From Azoarcus sp. (GTDB lineage Bacteria; Pseudomonadota; Gammaproteobacteria; Burkholderiales; Rhodocyclaceae), in contig JAITCV010000160.1 of the NCBI GenBank assembly GCA_031282905.1, positions 1 to 18,320 of the forward strand: a stretch of 18,320 nucleotides of DNA, given 5' to 3'. The notes under the pieces are model-generated. The model was given only the letters and a program-made list of their open reading frames with translations. It was not told where the DNA came from and searched no databases. The position numbers and the translations under genes were made by a program. Below are positions 1 to 7,740 of the stretch, piece after piece (within the stretch, counting starts at the first letter, position 1; each line of letters begins with the position of its first letter).

Positions 1-107
1 GCGTGCGGATTTTCCGATTCTGTGTTCAAGCTTCGCCCGCGCGTGCCGTTCATCCCCAAACCGGGACGGAAAGTGACCCGCCGCCGGATCAAACCACGAG
101 GACGACA

Positions 108-344
108 ATGCAAAATCCCAAGCTGTTTCAAAAGCGCAGCCTGCGGCAAAAACAGCAGGTATTGCTCCATACGGTGGATGCGCCGCTGCGGAGCCTGGAT
201 AAACGCCGCGACGGAATGCGCTCGCTTTTCTGGCTGCGCCTGCAAATGAGGAGCATATATCGGCTGAGGCTCGCGGCGCGGCGGGCAAAGAACGGCAGGC
301 TGTTCGCCAAAAGATCACTGGCCACACGGAAAAACAGCCTGTGA
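108..344 (+). CDS. Possible small basic protein, unknown
   Basis: A 78-codon reading frame begins with ATG 9 nt after a GAGG that could serve as a ribosome binding site. The product would be very basic and rich in Leu and Arg, with two copies of a KRSL motif (near residues 9 and 68) and a repeated MRS-hydrophobic pattern near the middle. I recognise no family. About 70% of third codon positions are G or C, compatible with coding in this genome but not decisive. It would converge on the L,D-transpeptidase gene on the other strand. It may be a chance frame in a non-coding region; no function is proposed. Confidence 0.25.
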   Translation: MQNPKLFQKRSLRQKQQVLLHTVDAPLRSLDKRRDGMRSLFWLRLQMRSIYRLRLAARRAKNGRLFAKRSLATRKNSL

Positions 345-482
345 CGTGCTTGCGCGCAAGCTCGGCGGCGGAGGGGAAGAATTTTCCTTCTCCTTCTTGA
401 AAAAATGGCGCCAATCAAGACAAAAGCATCTGCGCGGGGAAGTGGAAAATGGTCACGGCGCGGTCACGGCGAGAACGAGGCA
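345..482. other. Intergenic stretch downstream of the L,D-transpeptidase gene
   Basis: No convincing gene is seen here. It contains a perfect 14-bp palindrome (GCTTGCGCGCAAGC, 348-361) and a tandem duplication of GGTCACGGCG at 451-460 and 462-471. Read on the minus strand, the end of the transpeptidase transcript passes an 8-bp palindrome (TGGCGCCA) followed by six T residues, but that palindrome leaves no room for a loop, so I do not call an intrinsic terminator. Confidence 0.4.
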
Positions 483-956
483 TCAGACAATGTCGACCCG
501 GGCGCCCACGTCGACCAGATCGAAAAGCTCGATTACTTCGCCATTGCGCATGCGGATGCAGCCGTGGGAAAGCGGAATGCCCATCGGCTGGTCGTCGGCG
601 GTGCCGTGGATGTAGATGTAACGCCTCATGCTGTCGACCCCGCCGCCGCGATTTCGTCCACTTTCTTCACCGCATAGCCACAGGATGCGCGACAGGATCC
701 AGTCGCGTCCGGGGTGCGCCACGGCCGATTGCGGTGTCCAGATTTCTCCTGTCGGGCGACGGCCGCGAAATACGGCCCCCGCGGCCGCGCCGCCACCGAT
801 TTTCGCCCGGATGCGGTGGCGTCCGCGCGGCGTGCATTCGCTGCCCGCGCATTCTCCCGCGCCATTCAAGGCGGTCGATATCTGGTAACGACGTATGCAT
901 AAATCATCATTGAATAATTCGAGCGCCTGGCGCGCGATATCGATCCGGATGCGCAT
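483..956 (-). CDS. L,D-transpeptidase (YkuD/ErfK family), short form
   Basis: The predicted product (157 aa) is a minimal YkuD-domain L,D-transpeptidase. These enzymes use a catalytic cysteine to join meso-diaminopimelate residues of peptidoglycan stem peptides (3-3 links) or to attach other groups to them. The diagnostic motif is near the C-terminus: His117 in IHG, then SHGCIRM at 130-136 with Cys133 as the predicted nucleophile, followed by a terminal strand. A TPRGRH segment near residue 45 and RPTGEI near residue 68 also fit the family. No signal peptide or membrane anchor is visible although the substrate is periplasmic; this short leaderless form occurs in other proteobacteria. The gene starts 22 nt after the tadA stop and is probably the last gene of that operon. 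The ribosome binding site is weak. The family call is firm; the exact reaction is not determined. Confidence 0.9.
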   Translation of the reverse strand: MRIRIDIARQALELFNDDLCIRRYQISTALNGAGECAGSECTPRGRHRIRAKIGGGAAAGAVFRGRRPTGEIWTPQSAVAHPGRDWILSRILWLCGEESGRNRGGGVDSMRRYIYIHGTADDQPMGIPLSHGCIRMRNGEVIELFDLVDVGARVDIV

Positions 957-978
957 GTTCTTGCTGCCTGTTCAGGAT

Positions 979-1446
979 TCATTGCTCCGTCCGCGCGCGC
1001 CGCGCGGCGAAGAATGCCGATAGCAGACGCGCGCATTCTTCGGCCAGCACTCCGCCGCTGAGACTGGCGTGGTGATTGAGTTTGCTTTCGGTATAAAGAT
1101 TGAGCACGCTGCCCGCCGCGCCGGTCTTGGGGTCGCTGGCGCCAAAGACCACACGGGCGAGGCGGGCGTGAAAAATCGCGCCGGTGCACATCGCGCACGG
1201 TTCCAGGGTGACGTACAACACGCAACCCGGCAGGCGGTAATTGCCCAAGCGGGAGGCCGCGTCGCGCAGTGCCATGATTTCGGCATGGGCGGTGGGGTCG
1301 TGGCGCAGGATCGGCTGGTTGAAACCCCGCCCGACGATTTCGCCCTCGCGCACCACCACCGCGCCGACCGGCACTTCGCCCGCCGCCCCGGCTTCGCGGG
1401 CGAGCGCGAGGGCCTCGTTCATGAAATCAACATCATCCCTGGACAT
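979..1446 (-). CDS. tadA: tRNA-specific adenosine deaminase TadA
   Basis: TadA deaminates adenosine 34 in the anticodon wobble position of tRNA-Arg(ACG) to inosine, an essential step for reading CGN codons. The 155-aa product has the complete cytidine/deoxycytidylate deaminase zinc site: HAE at 54-56 (His54 zinc ligand, Glu56 proton shuttle) and PCAMC at 83-87 (Cys84 and Cys87). Length and the GFNQP and DPTAHAE segments are typical of bacterial TadA. The ATG at 1446 is chosen over an upstream in-frame start because AAGGTGG lies just before it and homologues begin here. It overlaps the last codons of the giant helicase gene by 14 nt, implying translational coupling. The L,D-transpeptidase gene follows after 22 nt. 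Confidence 0.96.
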   Translation of the reverse strand: MSRDDVDFMNEALALAREAGAAGEVPVGAVVVREGEIVGRGFNQPILRHDPTAHAEIMALRDAASRLGNYRLPGCVLYVTLEPCAMCTGAIFHARLARVVFGASDPKTGAAGSVLNLYTESKLNHHASLSGGVLAEECARLLSAFFAARRARTEQ

Positions 1447-4400
1447 TGCCCACCTTTTCGTCCTTGCCCGCGCTCGCATCCATATCCATATCCACGCTTG
1501 CCTCCGCATTTGTCAACCGCGCATTTTCCGCCTTGAACGCGCAGATTTCCGCCAGCACCCGCTCGCGGTCGGTGTCCCATTCCCGGCTGGAAAAATACAG
1601 CAGTTTCCAACCACGGCCGGCCAGCACATCCGGAATGTGGCGATGACGTTCGAACACGCCATCGGCGGGCACGACTTCGTCGAACATGATGCCGAACTGG
1701 TAATGCCGCGGATGGGCGGGGTCGACGATGGCAAGCGGTACGCGGAAGGCAGAGGTGCCGACGTTCAATTCGCATTGGATGCCCCGTGCTTCCAGCGCCA
1801 GGGCGAGCTGGGCGTTGAGCGGCACCCACGAGGCGGGGGGTGGCATGCCGTGTTCGCTTCCGTCATGCGCGGCATTTTCCAGGGTTCCGGCCATTTTCAG
1901 GGTTTGTTCCGCTTGATTGCGTTGCCCGGCGGCAAGCTGGCTGGCAAACAGGAGAAAGCTCTTGAAAAGCCGGGGGCCGTCATGTTTGCTGCGCGCCACC
2001 GACAACATGTGCGGATCGAATGAGGCCACGATGAAGATTTCCTGCCGCGCGCGCGATACCGCGACGTTGAGCCGCCGTTCGCCGCCGCGCTGGCCGAGGG
2101 GACCGAAGCGGGCCGGGACGTATGTTTTCATCTGACCATCGCGGCGCTTGCGCTCGATCGGCGCGTGACCAAGGGAGAAGATGATGATGTCGCGCTCGTC
2201 GCCTTGCACGCTTTCCAGATTCTTCACGAAAGGACGGTCGTCGATGCGGGGCGCGGCCTGGGCGCGCGTCCAGTGTTCGGCAAAGGCGGGGTCGTCGCTT
2301 ATCCGGCGGTCGATTTCGTCGAGCACGGCGCGGCGTTGTCCCAGGTTGAAGGTGACGACGCCGATCGAGGGGTGGCCGGATTGCTGGAGCAGGCGGTCTA
2401 CGAGGTCGATCACCGCGCGGGCTTCGGGGAGATTGATGCCGTTTTCGTAACGCCCTTCCACCACATCGAGCCAGTGGATCGCTGCGGGCGCGAGGCGGCT
2501 GAGGGTAGACGGAATCGTGCGCAGCGCGCCGCCATAGATGGCGTGGTTGGAAAAGGCGATCAGTTCTTCATGGCGGCAGCGGTAATGCCAGGCGAGCCCC
2601 AGGCGCGGGACACGATGGCGGGCCAGCACCAGCAGGGATTCGGCATCGAACATTTCCCGCGCCGCGCGGCTGGCGTTGCCGGGTTTTTCTCCGGCGTTGT
2701 CGGTTTCCTCGGCGGTGGCCTCGCTTTCTTCGCTTTCCTCGCTCTCTTCGCCGCCGCTTTCCCCCGCCTTGAAGAAATTGCTCGGCGGCATCTGGCGCTC
2801 ATCGCCAGCGATCACCGCGCGGCGCGCGCGCATCAACACAGGCAAGCCGTCTTCGACCGTGCATTGCGAAGCCTCGTCGATGATGACCAGATCGAATATC
2901 GGCGCGCGCGGGAAAAGCAGGGTCGCGGTCTCCGGCGACAACAGCCAGACCGGCAGCACGTCGAGCAGTCCTCCCCGCTCCAGGAAACGGCGCACGAAAC
3001 CGCGCAGGGGCAGGATGTTGCGTTGCTTGCCGGCCTCGCGCAGCATGGCTTCGCGCACGGCCTGTTCCGGGCTGCGGCGCGCGCCTTTTGCCGCGGGAGG
3101 CGCGCGCAACAGGGGCGCGTCATCCTGACGGGCGAGGATCCGCCGTATGGCGAGACGGCGTTCTTCGTCATGCAGCGCCGCGAGCCGGGCTTCTTCGGCG
3201 GCGAGCCTCGTGCCGGCGAGCCGATCGAGCGTGGACAGATCGCCATGATCTTTTTCGATGGCGGCAATCGAGGCGCTGGTCCAGGTTTTGCGCACGCCGT
3301 CGGCCCAGGCATCCGTGCTGCCGTGTGTGTCATTTTCCGCCAGCGGTTTGGGGAAGAGCACGGCGGTACTGGCGATGGCCTGCGCGGCGGCCAGTTGGCG
3401 GTCGGCGTCGATCAGATGGCGGGCGTCGCGCTGCCAGGCTTGGAGGAGTGGGTCGAGGCGCGCGGCGGCGGGACGTTGCGCCGCCCACGGCAGGATGGCG
3501 CGGATGGGCTGGGTCGCGGCTTCCAGGGCGCGCATCGCCTGGGAGGCCGCGTGCAGGCGATCGATGCGTCCGTCCCATGCGGCGATCGTTGCCGCGCTCC
3601 ACCGTTCGGGCCAGGCATCGAGCGCGCGCAGGGCGTCGCGTTCCGCCGCCAGGATGGTGGCGGGTTCGCGCAGTGCCTGGGCGCGGTGAAACCAGTCGAT
3701 CCAGCCTGGCGCCGCCCGATCCCAGTCGACGATGACGTCGACCTCCGGTGCGTTCCGCCACGCCCCCAGCGCCTGCATGTCGGCGCGGCAGGCGGCAATG
3801 CTTTTCGCATGGGCGAGCAGGGGAGCCGCGATGGCGAGCCAAGCGCGCGCCTCGGCCAGGGTAGCGGGCCGCGCCGCCGGGGCCAGCCAGTCCAGGGTAT
3901 CGGCCCATGCCCGCCAGCATTGCGCGGCGGCGGCGCGCGCGTCGATGCCGGCAAGCAGGGCGCGATCCAGTTTCGCGTCCGCCATCTCCGTCCACTGCGC
4001 CGCCAATCCGGCGCGCACGGTCTTGCGCGCGCGCCACCATGCCGGACTGAGGAAGCGCGTGACATTTCCCATCCGTCTACGCAGCTCTTCCAGCGCCTGT
4101 GCCAGGATCGGATCTACCGTGAATTTGACCGGGTCGGCGCACGCGTCCAGTGCGACGTCATGCTCACGCCAGAGACGGATGCATGCCAGCAGCCGCTGCG
4201 CGCCCTCGGGCAAGGCCACGAGCGCGGCGATCAATTCCACGAAGCAACGCGCTTGGGGGGCGCGCTGGCGCTGGGCGCGGGAATCGGCGAGCGCATGCCA
4301 GGCGGCTTGCGTCCGTTCGATGAGATCCGCCTGGGTCTTGTCGGTCAGCAACGCAACGAACGCCTGAGCGCCGCGTTCGTCCGTCCGTTGCACGCGCGAG

Positions 4401-7400
4401 GCCAGCGCGGCGGCCAATCCCTTGGCCGCGTGTTCCAGCAAAGCGTGTCCCTCGCCATCCGGCGATAGTCCGGCGGCGGCCAGCGCCTGTTCCAGAGCGG
4501 TTGCTGCCTCGCGTGCCGCGACCAGCCGGGCGGTCAGCTCGCGGATCCGGTCGTTGTCGTAATCCGCCAGATTCGCCCGTGAGCGCGCGCCCTCGGGGTC
4601 CAGCCACGGCGAACCTGGCCGCCAAAGCGCGGCGTGGGGAAAGATTGCGCCGATCCGTGCCGCCAACACATCGAGCCGCGCCAGCGGCAATTCGGCGAGA
4701 GTATCTATACGACATGGCGCGTTCCCTTCCAGCCCGGCGGAGTAGGTGTGCATCTGTCCGAGCGCCAGCGCCTGATGTCCTTCGGGGCGCTGTGCCGCCA
4801 GCGTGATCCGGGTCAGCGCGGCGCGCTGGGCGAGGCGTGCCGTCACCTCGTCGATTTCGGCGGCGAGGCGGGCACGGTGGGCGGGGTCGTCGGCATGCGG
4901 CTCGTCGCTTTCGAGGCGTTTCGTCACCTGTTGGTACAAAGCGCGACGGTCTTCCCTAACGTCATGAACCACCGCCAGCAGGTGGCGCAGGCCAACGCCA
5001 TCGAGGCGGTGCGCGACCACATCGAGGGCCGCGCGCTTCTCGCAGATGACCGCGACTTTTTCCCCGCGCGCCAGCGCATCGGCCACCAGATTGACGATGA
5101 CCTGGCTCTTGCCCGTGCCCGGCGGGCCATCCACCACCAAGGCAGTCGCCGTGCGCGCGGCGGCCAGCACTTCGCGCTGCACGGGATCGGCATAGAGCAC
5201 GGGAATGAGCGGCGGCGCTTCGGCGCCCATATCCGCCGCCCTGGCCTGCGCATTTGCATCGACATCCGCATTCGTATCCGTCTCCGCAGTCGCCAGCAAG
5301 CTTTGGCGCAGGTCGACGGGCAGTATTTCCCCCGCGCTGGCGAGCAATTTTCCTGGCGGTTCGGCCCGGTCGAGCGCGGCCAACAATTCGTCATAATCCT
5401 GCAACAGATCGGAATTCGACTGCGGGAACAGCCCCAGCACCGCGCATTCCTCGATCTCCAGGCGGTCGTCGAGCCATTGCGCGAGTTCGGCGGCGCGATG
5501 GCTCAAGGGCCGCAGACGGTCGGGCGCGCAGATCACGCCAAGGCCGACCAGACCGGCGAGCAGGGCTTCCGGGCCTTGCGCGGCCAGGGCGTCGGCCTGT
5601 TCGGCCAGATCGTCGGGATAGGCGCGGCCCTTGCGGTGGAAAATCAGGCGGAGCGCGGATTGATTGGCGATCGGCGTTGCCTCGGGCGGGATGCCCAGGC
5701 TGATCGCGCCGGCGCGGTCGCGCTCGATGCGCACCGGATGCAGGATCAGCGGCGCGCGAAACAGATAGCCGCCCGCCAGTCCGGTGATGAAGGGATAGGC
5801 CAGGTAAAGATCATCCGCGCCGGTTTCTTCGAACCGGGTCGAGCGCGCGCGTTCGAGTTGCACCAGCGCTTGCGCCAAACGTTTGCTCGTGTCATGAGCG
5901 TCGATCTCCTTCGCATCGAGGAGACGCGCCCGCCTGGCACTGCGCACCAGCGTCAGCGTGCGTTCGGAAAGTCCGGTCGAGACGCCTTCCAGATCGTACA
6001 AATCCAGCGCGCGGCCCGGACGGCACAGGTGCAGGCGTATCGATGGGCTGCGGCCATCGCCGGAAATCAGCTTGTCCCTCAGATGCGCGAGCGCGCGGCG
6101 CAAACGCCCATCCCCGCTGCCCTCCGTCGGCGTTTCGGGCAAGGCGATGTCAGGCTGGGCATGGCCCGGCAGCAAATCCAGCCGGTGGACGGTATCGAGA
6201 TCGTCGCCCAGGACGGGGTCGATCTGGAGATCATGGCGGCGCGCCATCCGGGTCAGGCGTGCGAGCGATGCCGCTTCGGCGCGATGTTCGCCGAGCAGCC
6301 GCAGCAAACGCCGCAAACTGACCCGCCCGCCGCCGCGCCGCGCAACGCCCTGGAAATAGGCATCCAGCGCTTCATCCACGTCTACCCCGCGCGGCGGCAT
6401 GGGAATACCGCGCCCGGCGCGTATCTCGACCGCATCGAGGGCCAGGCCGAAATGAGCGAGCACGGGCGGCAACAAGGTCATGAACAGCTTGGGACAAGCA
6501 AGCGCTTCGCCAATGGCGATGATGACCTCGACTTCATCCGGTGAGCATTCGCCATCGACGGCCAACACATGCGCCAGCAAGGAAAACAGCGCGCGCTGTG
6601 CGCGTGGGCCGCTGGCGCTGAGCACGGGCGCGAGGCGCTGGAAATCCGCCAGCGCGCGCGCCGGATCGAGACTGTCCCGCCAGTGCGGCACCAGCGGCGC
6701 GAATATCCGCTCGATCGCCTGCATTTCCAGATCGTGGAATTCACCATCCGCCATCGCCACCAGCACGCACGCCGCCAGCGCGCATTCATGCATTTCGATT
6801 GGCGTATCGTCCAGCACGGTGGCTTGGCCCAGTTCCATGACCGGATTCCCGAGCACGCGCGACAATATGTTGTCTACTTCATCCAGCGTGCGCGCGCCGC
6901 TGCCCAGGCCGGTGATCTGGCAATAAACATCGCTCTCGGAAAACAGCCACAAGGCCCAGGTTCGCAAGCTGTGTTCCGGATGGGAACTGCCCTCGGCGAT
7001 TTCCCCGTCGGCCAGCGCCATCTCCATCAGCGCGCGGCTTTGCTCGAGGTAAGCCTGGGTATCCCAGCCCAGGGTATCGGCGCAAAGCCCCGTCACCACC
7101 ACCATCTCCAGGCGCAACGCGGCATCCAGCCCCGAACAGGCGATCAAGCCGACCCGATCGGCGGTCAATTCCTGGGCCATCGACAAACGTTGGGCGGCAT
7201 CCAGCAAGGCAGGCGGCGCGCGCCCATCCTGCAAAACGGCATGCGCGGCAAGGCAAGCGGCATTGCGCTCGCCGTGGGCAAGGTAATGACCCAGTTCGTG
7301 ACCAAGCAGCGCGGCCAGGGCATCGTCATCGAGCAGGGAAAGCAGCCGCCCTTGCACTTCCATCAGCACCGGCGAAGCCACCATATGCATGGAAGCATTT

Positions 7401-7651
7401 TCGGCCCCCGCTGCCTGGTAGATCTCGATCGGTTCATCGATGCCGAACCGCGCCGCGAGCGTGCGCGCGACCTGGTAGAGATTCGGCGCCATGCCTTCGG
7501 AGAGCAACAGGCTGCGCGCCATGAGCGCCCGCCGCACCCGCGCCGGATCGGCCGGGGTCTTCGCCGCCCATTCCGCGCCCAGTTGCCGCAACAGGTTTTC
7601 CGCATGAACGGCTTCACCGCGAAAACGGATGGATTCGATGTCGAACCGCAT
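1433..7651 (-). CDS. Giant fusion: M48-like metallopeptidase, TerB-like domain, SF1 helicase, degenerate Vsr-like nuclease
   Basis: A 2072-aa multidomain protein. Residues about 40-240 resemble an M48 zinc peptidase: HELGH at 118-122 and ELTAD at 161-165 supply the three ligands. Residues about 290-388 look TerB-like, with paired acidic motifs ADGE (301-304) and VDGE (365-368). Residues about 515-1885 form a superfamily 1 helicase: Walker A GPPGTGKS at 842-849, DEAS at 1592-1595, GDERQ at 1616-1620, SVQGDERD at 1814-1821 and LNVAVSRAR at 1861-1869. Residues about 1936-2046 resemble the Vsr/MTES_1575 endonuclease fold, but expected catalytic acids are replaced (Pro1972, Met1989). Acidic low-complexity linkers lie at 791-803 and 1630-1656. 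No signal peptide or membrane helix is seen, so it is probably cytosolic. The ATG at 7651 follows AAAGGAG by 10 nt; a start 39 codons upstream lacks support. Domain calls are from motifs. A role in stress response or phage defence is inference. Confidence 0.9.
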   Translation of the reverse strand: MRFDIESIRFRGEAVHAENLLRQLGAEWAAKTPADPARVRRALMARSLLLSEGMAPNLYQVARTLAARFGIDEPIEIYQAAGAENASMHMVASPVLMEVQGRLLSLLDDDALAALLGHELGHYLAHGERNAACLAAHAVLQDGRAPPALLDAAQRLSMAQELTADRVGLIACSGLDAALRLEMVVVTGLCADTLGWDTQAYLEQSRALMEMALADGEIAEGSSHPEHSLRTWALWLFSESDVYCQITGLGSGARTLDEVDNILSRVLGNPVMELGQATVLDDTPIEMHECALAACVLVAMADGEFHDLEMQAIERIFAPLVPHWRDSLDPARALADFQRLAPVLSASGPRAQRALFSLLAHVLAVDGECSPDEVEVIIAIGEALACPKLFMTLLPPVLAHFGLALDAVEIRAGRGIPMPPRGVDVDEALDAYFQGVARRGGGRVSLRRLLRLLGEHRAEAASLARLTRMARRHDLQIDPVLGDDLDTVHRLDLLPGHAQPDIALPETPTEGSGDGRLRRALAHLRDKLISGDGRSPSIRLHLCRPGRALDLYDLEGVSTGLSERTLTLVRSARRARLLDAKEIDAHDTSKRLAQALVQLERARSTRFEETGADDLYLAYPFITGLAGGYLFRAPLILHPVRIERDRAGAISLGIPPEATPIANQSALRLIFHRKGRAYPDDLAEQADALAAQGPEALLAGLVGLGVICAPDRLRPLSHRAAELAQWLDDRLEIEECAVLGLFPQSNSDLLQDYDELLAALDRAEPPGKLLASAGEILPVDLRQSLLATAETDTNADVDANAQARAADMGAEAPPLIPVLYADPVQREVLAAARTATALVVDGPPGTGKSQVIVNLVADALARGEKVAVICEKRAALDVVAHRLDGVGLRHLLAVVHDVREDRRALYQQVTKRLESDEPHADDPAHRARLAAEIDEVTARLAQRAALTRITLAAQRPEGHQALALGQMHTYSAGLEGNAPCRIDTLAELPLARLDVLAARIGAIFPHAALWRPGSPWLDPEGARSRANLADYDNDRIRELTARLVAAREAATALEQALAAAGLSPDGEGHALLEHAAKGLAAALASRVQRTDERGAQAFVALLTDKTQADLIERTQAAWHALADSRAQRQRAPQARCFVELIAALVALPEGAQRLLACIRLWREHDVALDACADPVKFTVDPILAQALEELRRRMGNVTRFLSPAWWRARKTVRAGLAAQWTEMADAKLDRALLAGIDARAAAAQCWRAWADTLDWLAPAARPATLAEARAWLAIAAPLLAHAKSIAACRADMQALGAWRNAPEVDVIVDWDRAAPGWIDWFHRAQALREPATILAAERDALRALDAWPERWSAATIAAWDGRIDRLHAASQAMRALEAATQPIRAILPWAAQRPAAARLDPLLQAWQRDARHLIDADRQLAAAQAIASTAVLFPKPLAENDTHGSTDAWADGVRKTWTSASIAAIEKDHGDLSTLDRLAGTRLAAEEARLAALHDEERRLAIRRILARQDDAPLLRAPPAAKGARRSPEQAVREAMLREAGKQRNILPLRGFVRRFLERGGLLDVLPVWLLSPETATLLFPRAPIFDLVIIDEASQCTVEDGLPVLMRARRAVIAGDERQMPPSNFFKAGESGGEESEESEESEATAEETDNAGEKPGNASRAAREMFDAESLLVLARHRVPRLGLAWHYRCRHEELIAFSNHAIYGGALRTIPSTLSRLAPAAIHWLDVVEGRYENGINLPEARAVIDLVDRLLQQSGHPSIGVVTFNLGQRRAVLDEIDRRISDDPAFAEHWTRAQAAPRIDDRPFVKNLESVQGDERDIIIFSLGHAPIERKRRDGQMKTYVPARFGPLGQRGGERRLNVAVSRARQEIFIVASFDPHMLSVARSKHDGPRLFKSFLLFASQLAAGQRNQAEQTLKMAGTLENAAHDGSEHGMPPPASWVPLNAQLALALEARGIQCELNVGTSAFRVPLAIVDPAHPRHYQFGIMFDEVVPADGVFERHRHIPDVLAGRGWKLLYFSSREWDTDRERVLAEICAFKAENARLTNAEASVDMDMDASAGKDEKVGNVQG

Positions 7652-7661
7652 GGGTTGTCTG

Positions 7662-7668
7662 CTCCTTT
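7662..7668 (-). promoter_or_regulatory. Ribosome binding site of the giant fusion gene
   Basis: On the minus strand this reads AAAGGAG, 10 nt before the ATG at 7651. It fixes the start there rather than at the in-frame upstream ATG at 7768, which lies inside the methyltransferase gene and would add 39 residues of unlikely sequence. It begins only a few bases after the hairpin at 7674-7703. Confidence 0.7.
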
Positions 7669-7673
7669 GCCTG

Positions 7674-7703
7674 CCGTCTGACCGCCACGCTTCTTTCAGA
7701 CGG
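7674..7703 (-). promoter_or_regulatory. Hairpin just upstream of the giant fusion gene
   Basis: The 8-nt arms CCGTCTGA (7674-7681) and TCAGACGG (7696-7703) are perfect inverted repeats separated by 14 nt. In the minus-strand transcript the hairpin sits between the methyltransferase stop and the helicase ribosome binding site. No U tract follows, so it does not look like an intrinsic terminator. It could be an mRNA-processing or translation-control element, or chance. Confidence 0.35.
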
Positions 7704-7740
7704 ATTTCATTTCCACCGTGCCCGAATTGTCCTGGATCAT
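7696..7740 (-). CDS. 14-codon mini-ORF overlapping the methyltransferase stop
   Basis: The ATG overlaps the methyltransferase stop in an ATGA arrangement. The frame runs 14 codons (MIQDNSGTVEMKSV) and stops at the end of the first arm of the hairpin at 7674-7703. Such overlaps often mark translational coupling. The peptide is too short to assign; it may carry ribosomes from the methyltransferase toward the helicase start, or it may be accidental. Confidence 0.2.
   Translation of the reverse strand: MIQDNSGTVEMKSV

Noticed and set aside
394..418. Intrinsic terminator after the L,D-transpeptidase gene
   Set aside because: The T run on the minus strand follows an 8-bp self-complementary sequence that cannot form a loop, so a standard hairpin is not possible.
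2165..4468. Long plus-strand open frame of 767 codons opposite the helicase gene
   Set aside because: It is the antisense shadow of a high-GC gene; composition is Gly/Arg/Gln-rich without any domain motif, while the minus strand shows clear helicase motifs.
4634..6544. Plus-strand open frame of 636 codons opposite the helicase gene
   Set aside because: Same antisense artefact; no recognisable domain and no ribosome binding site.
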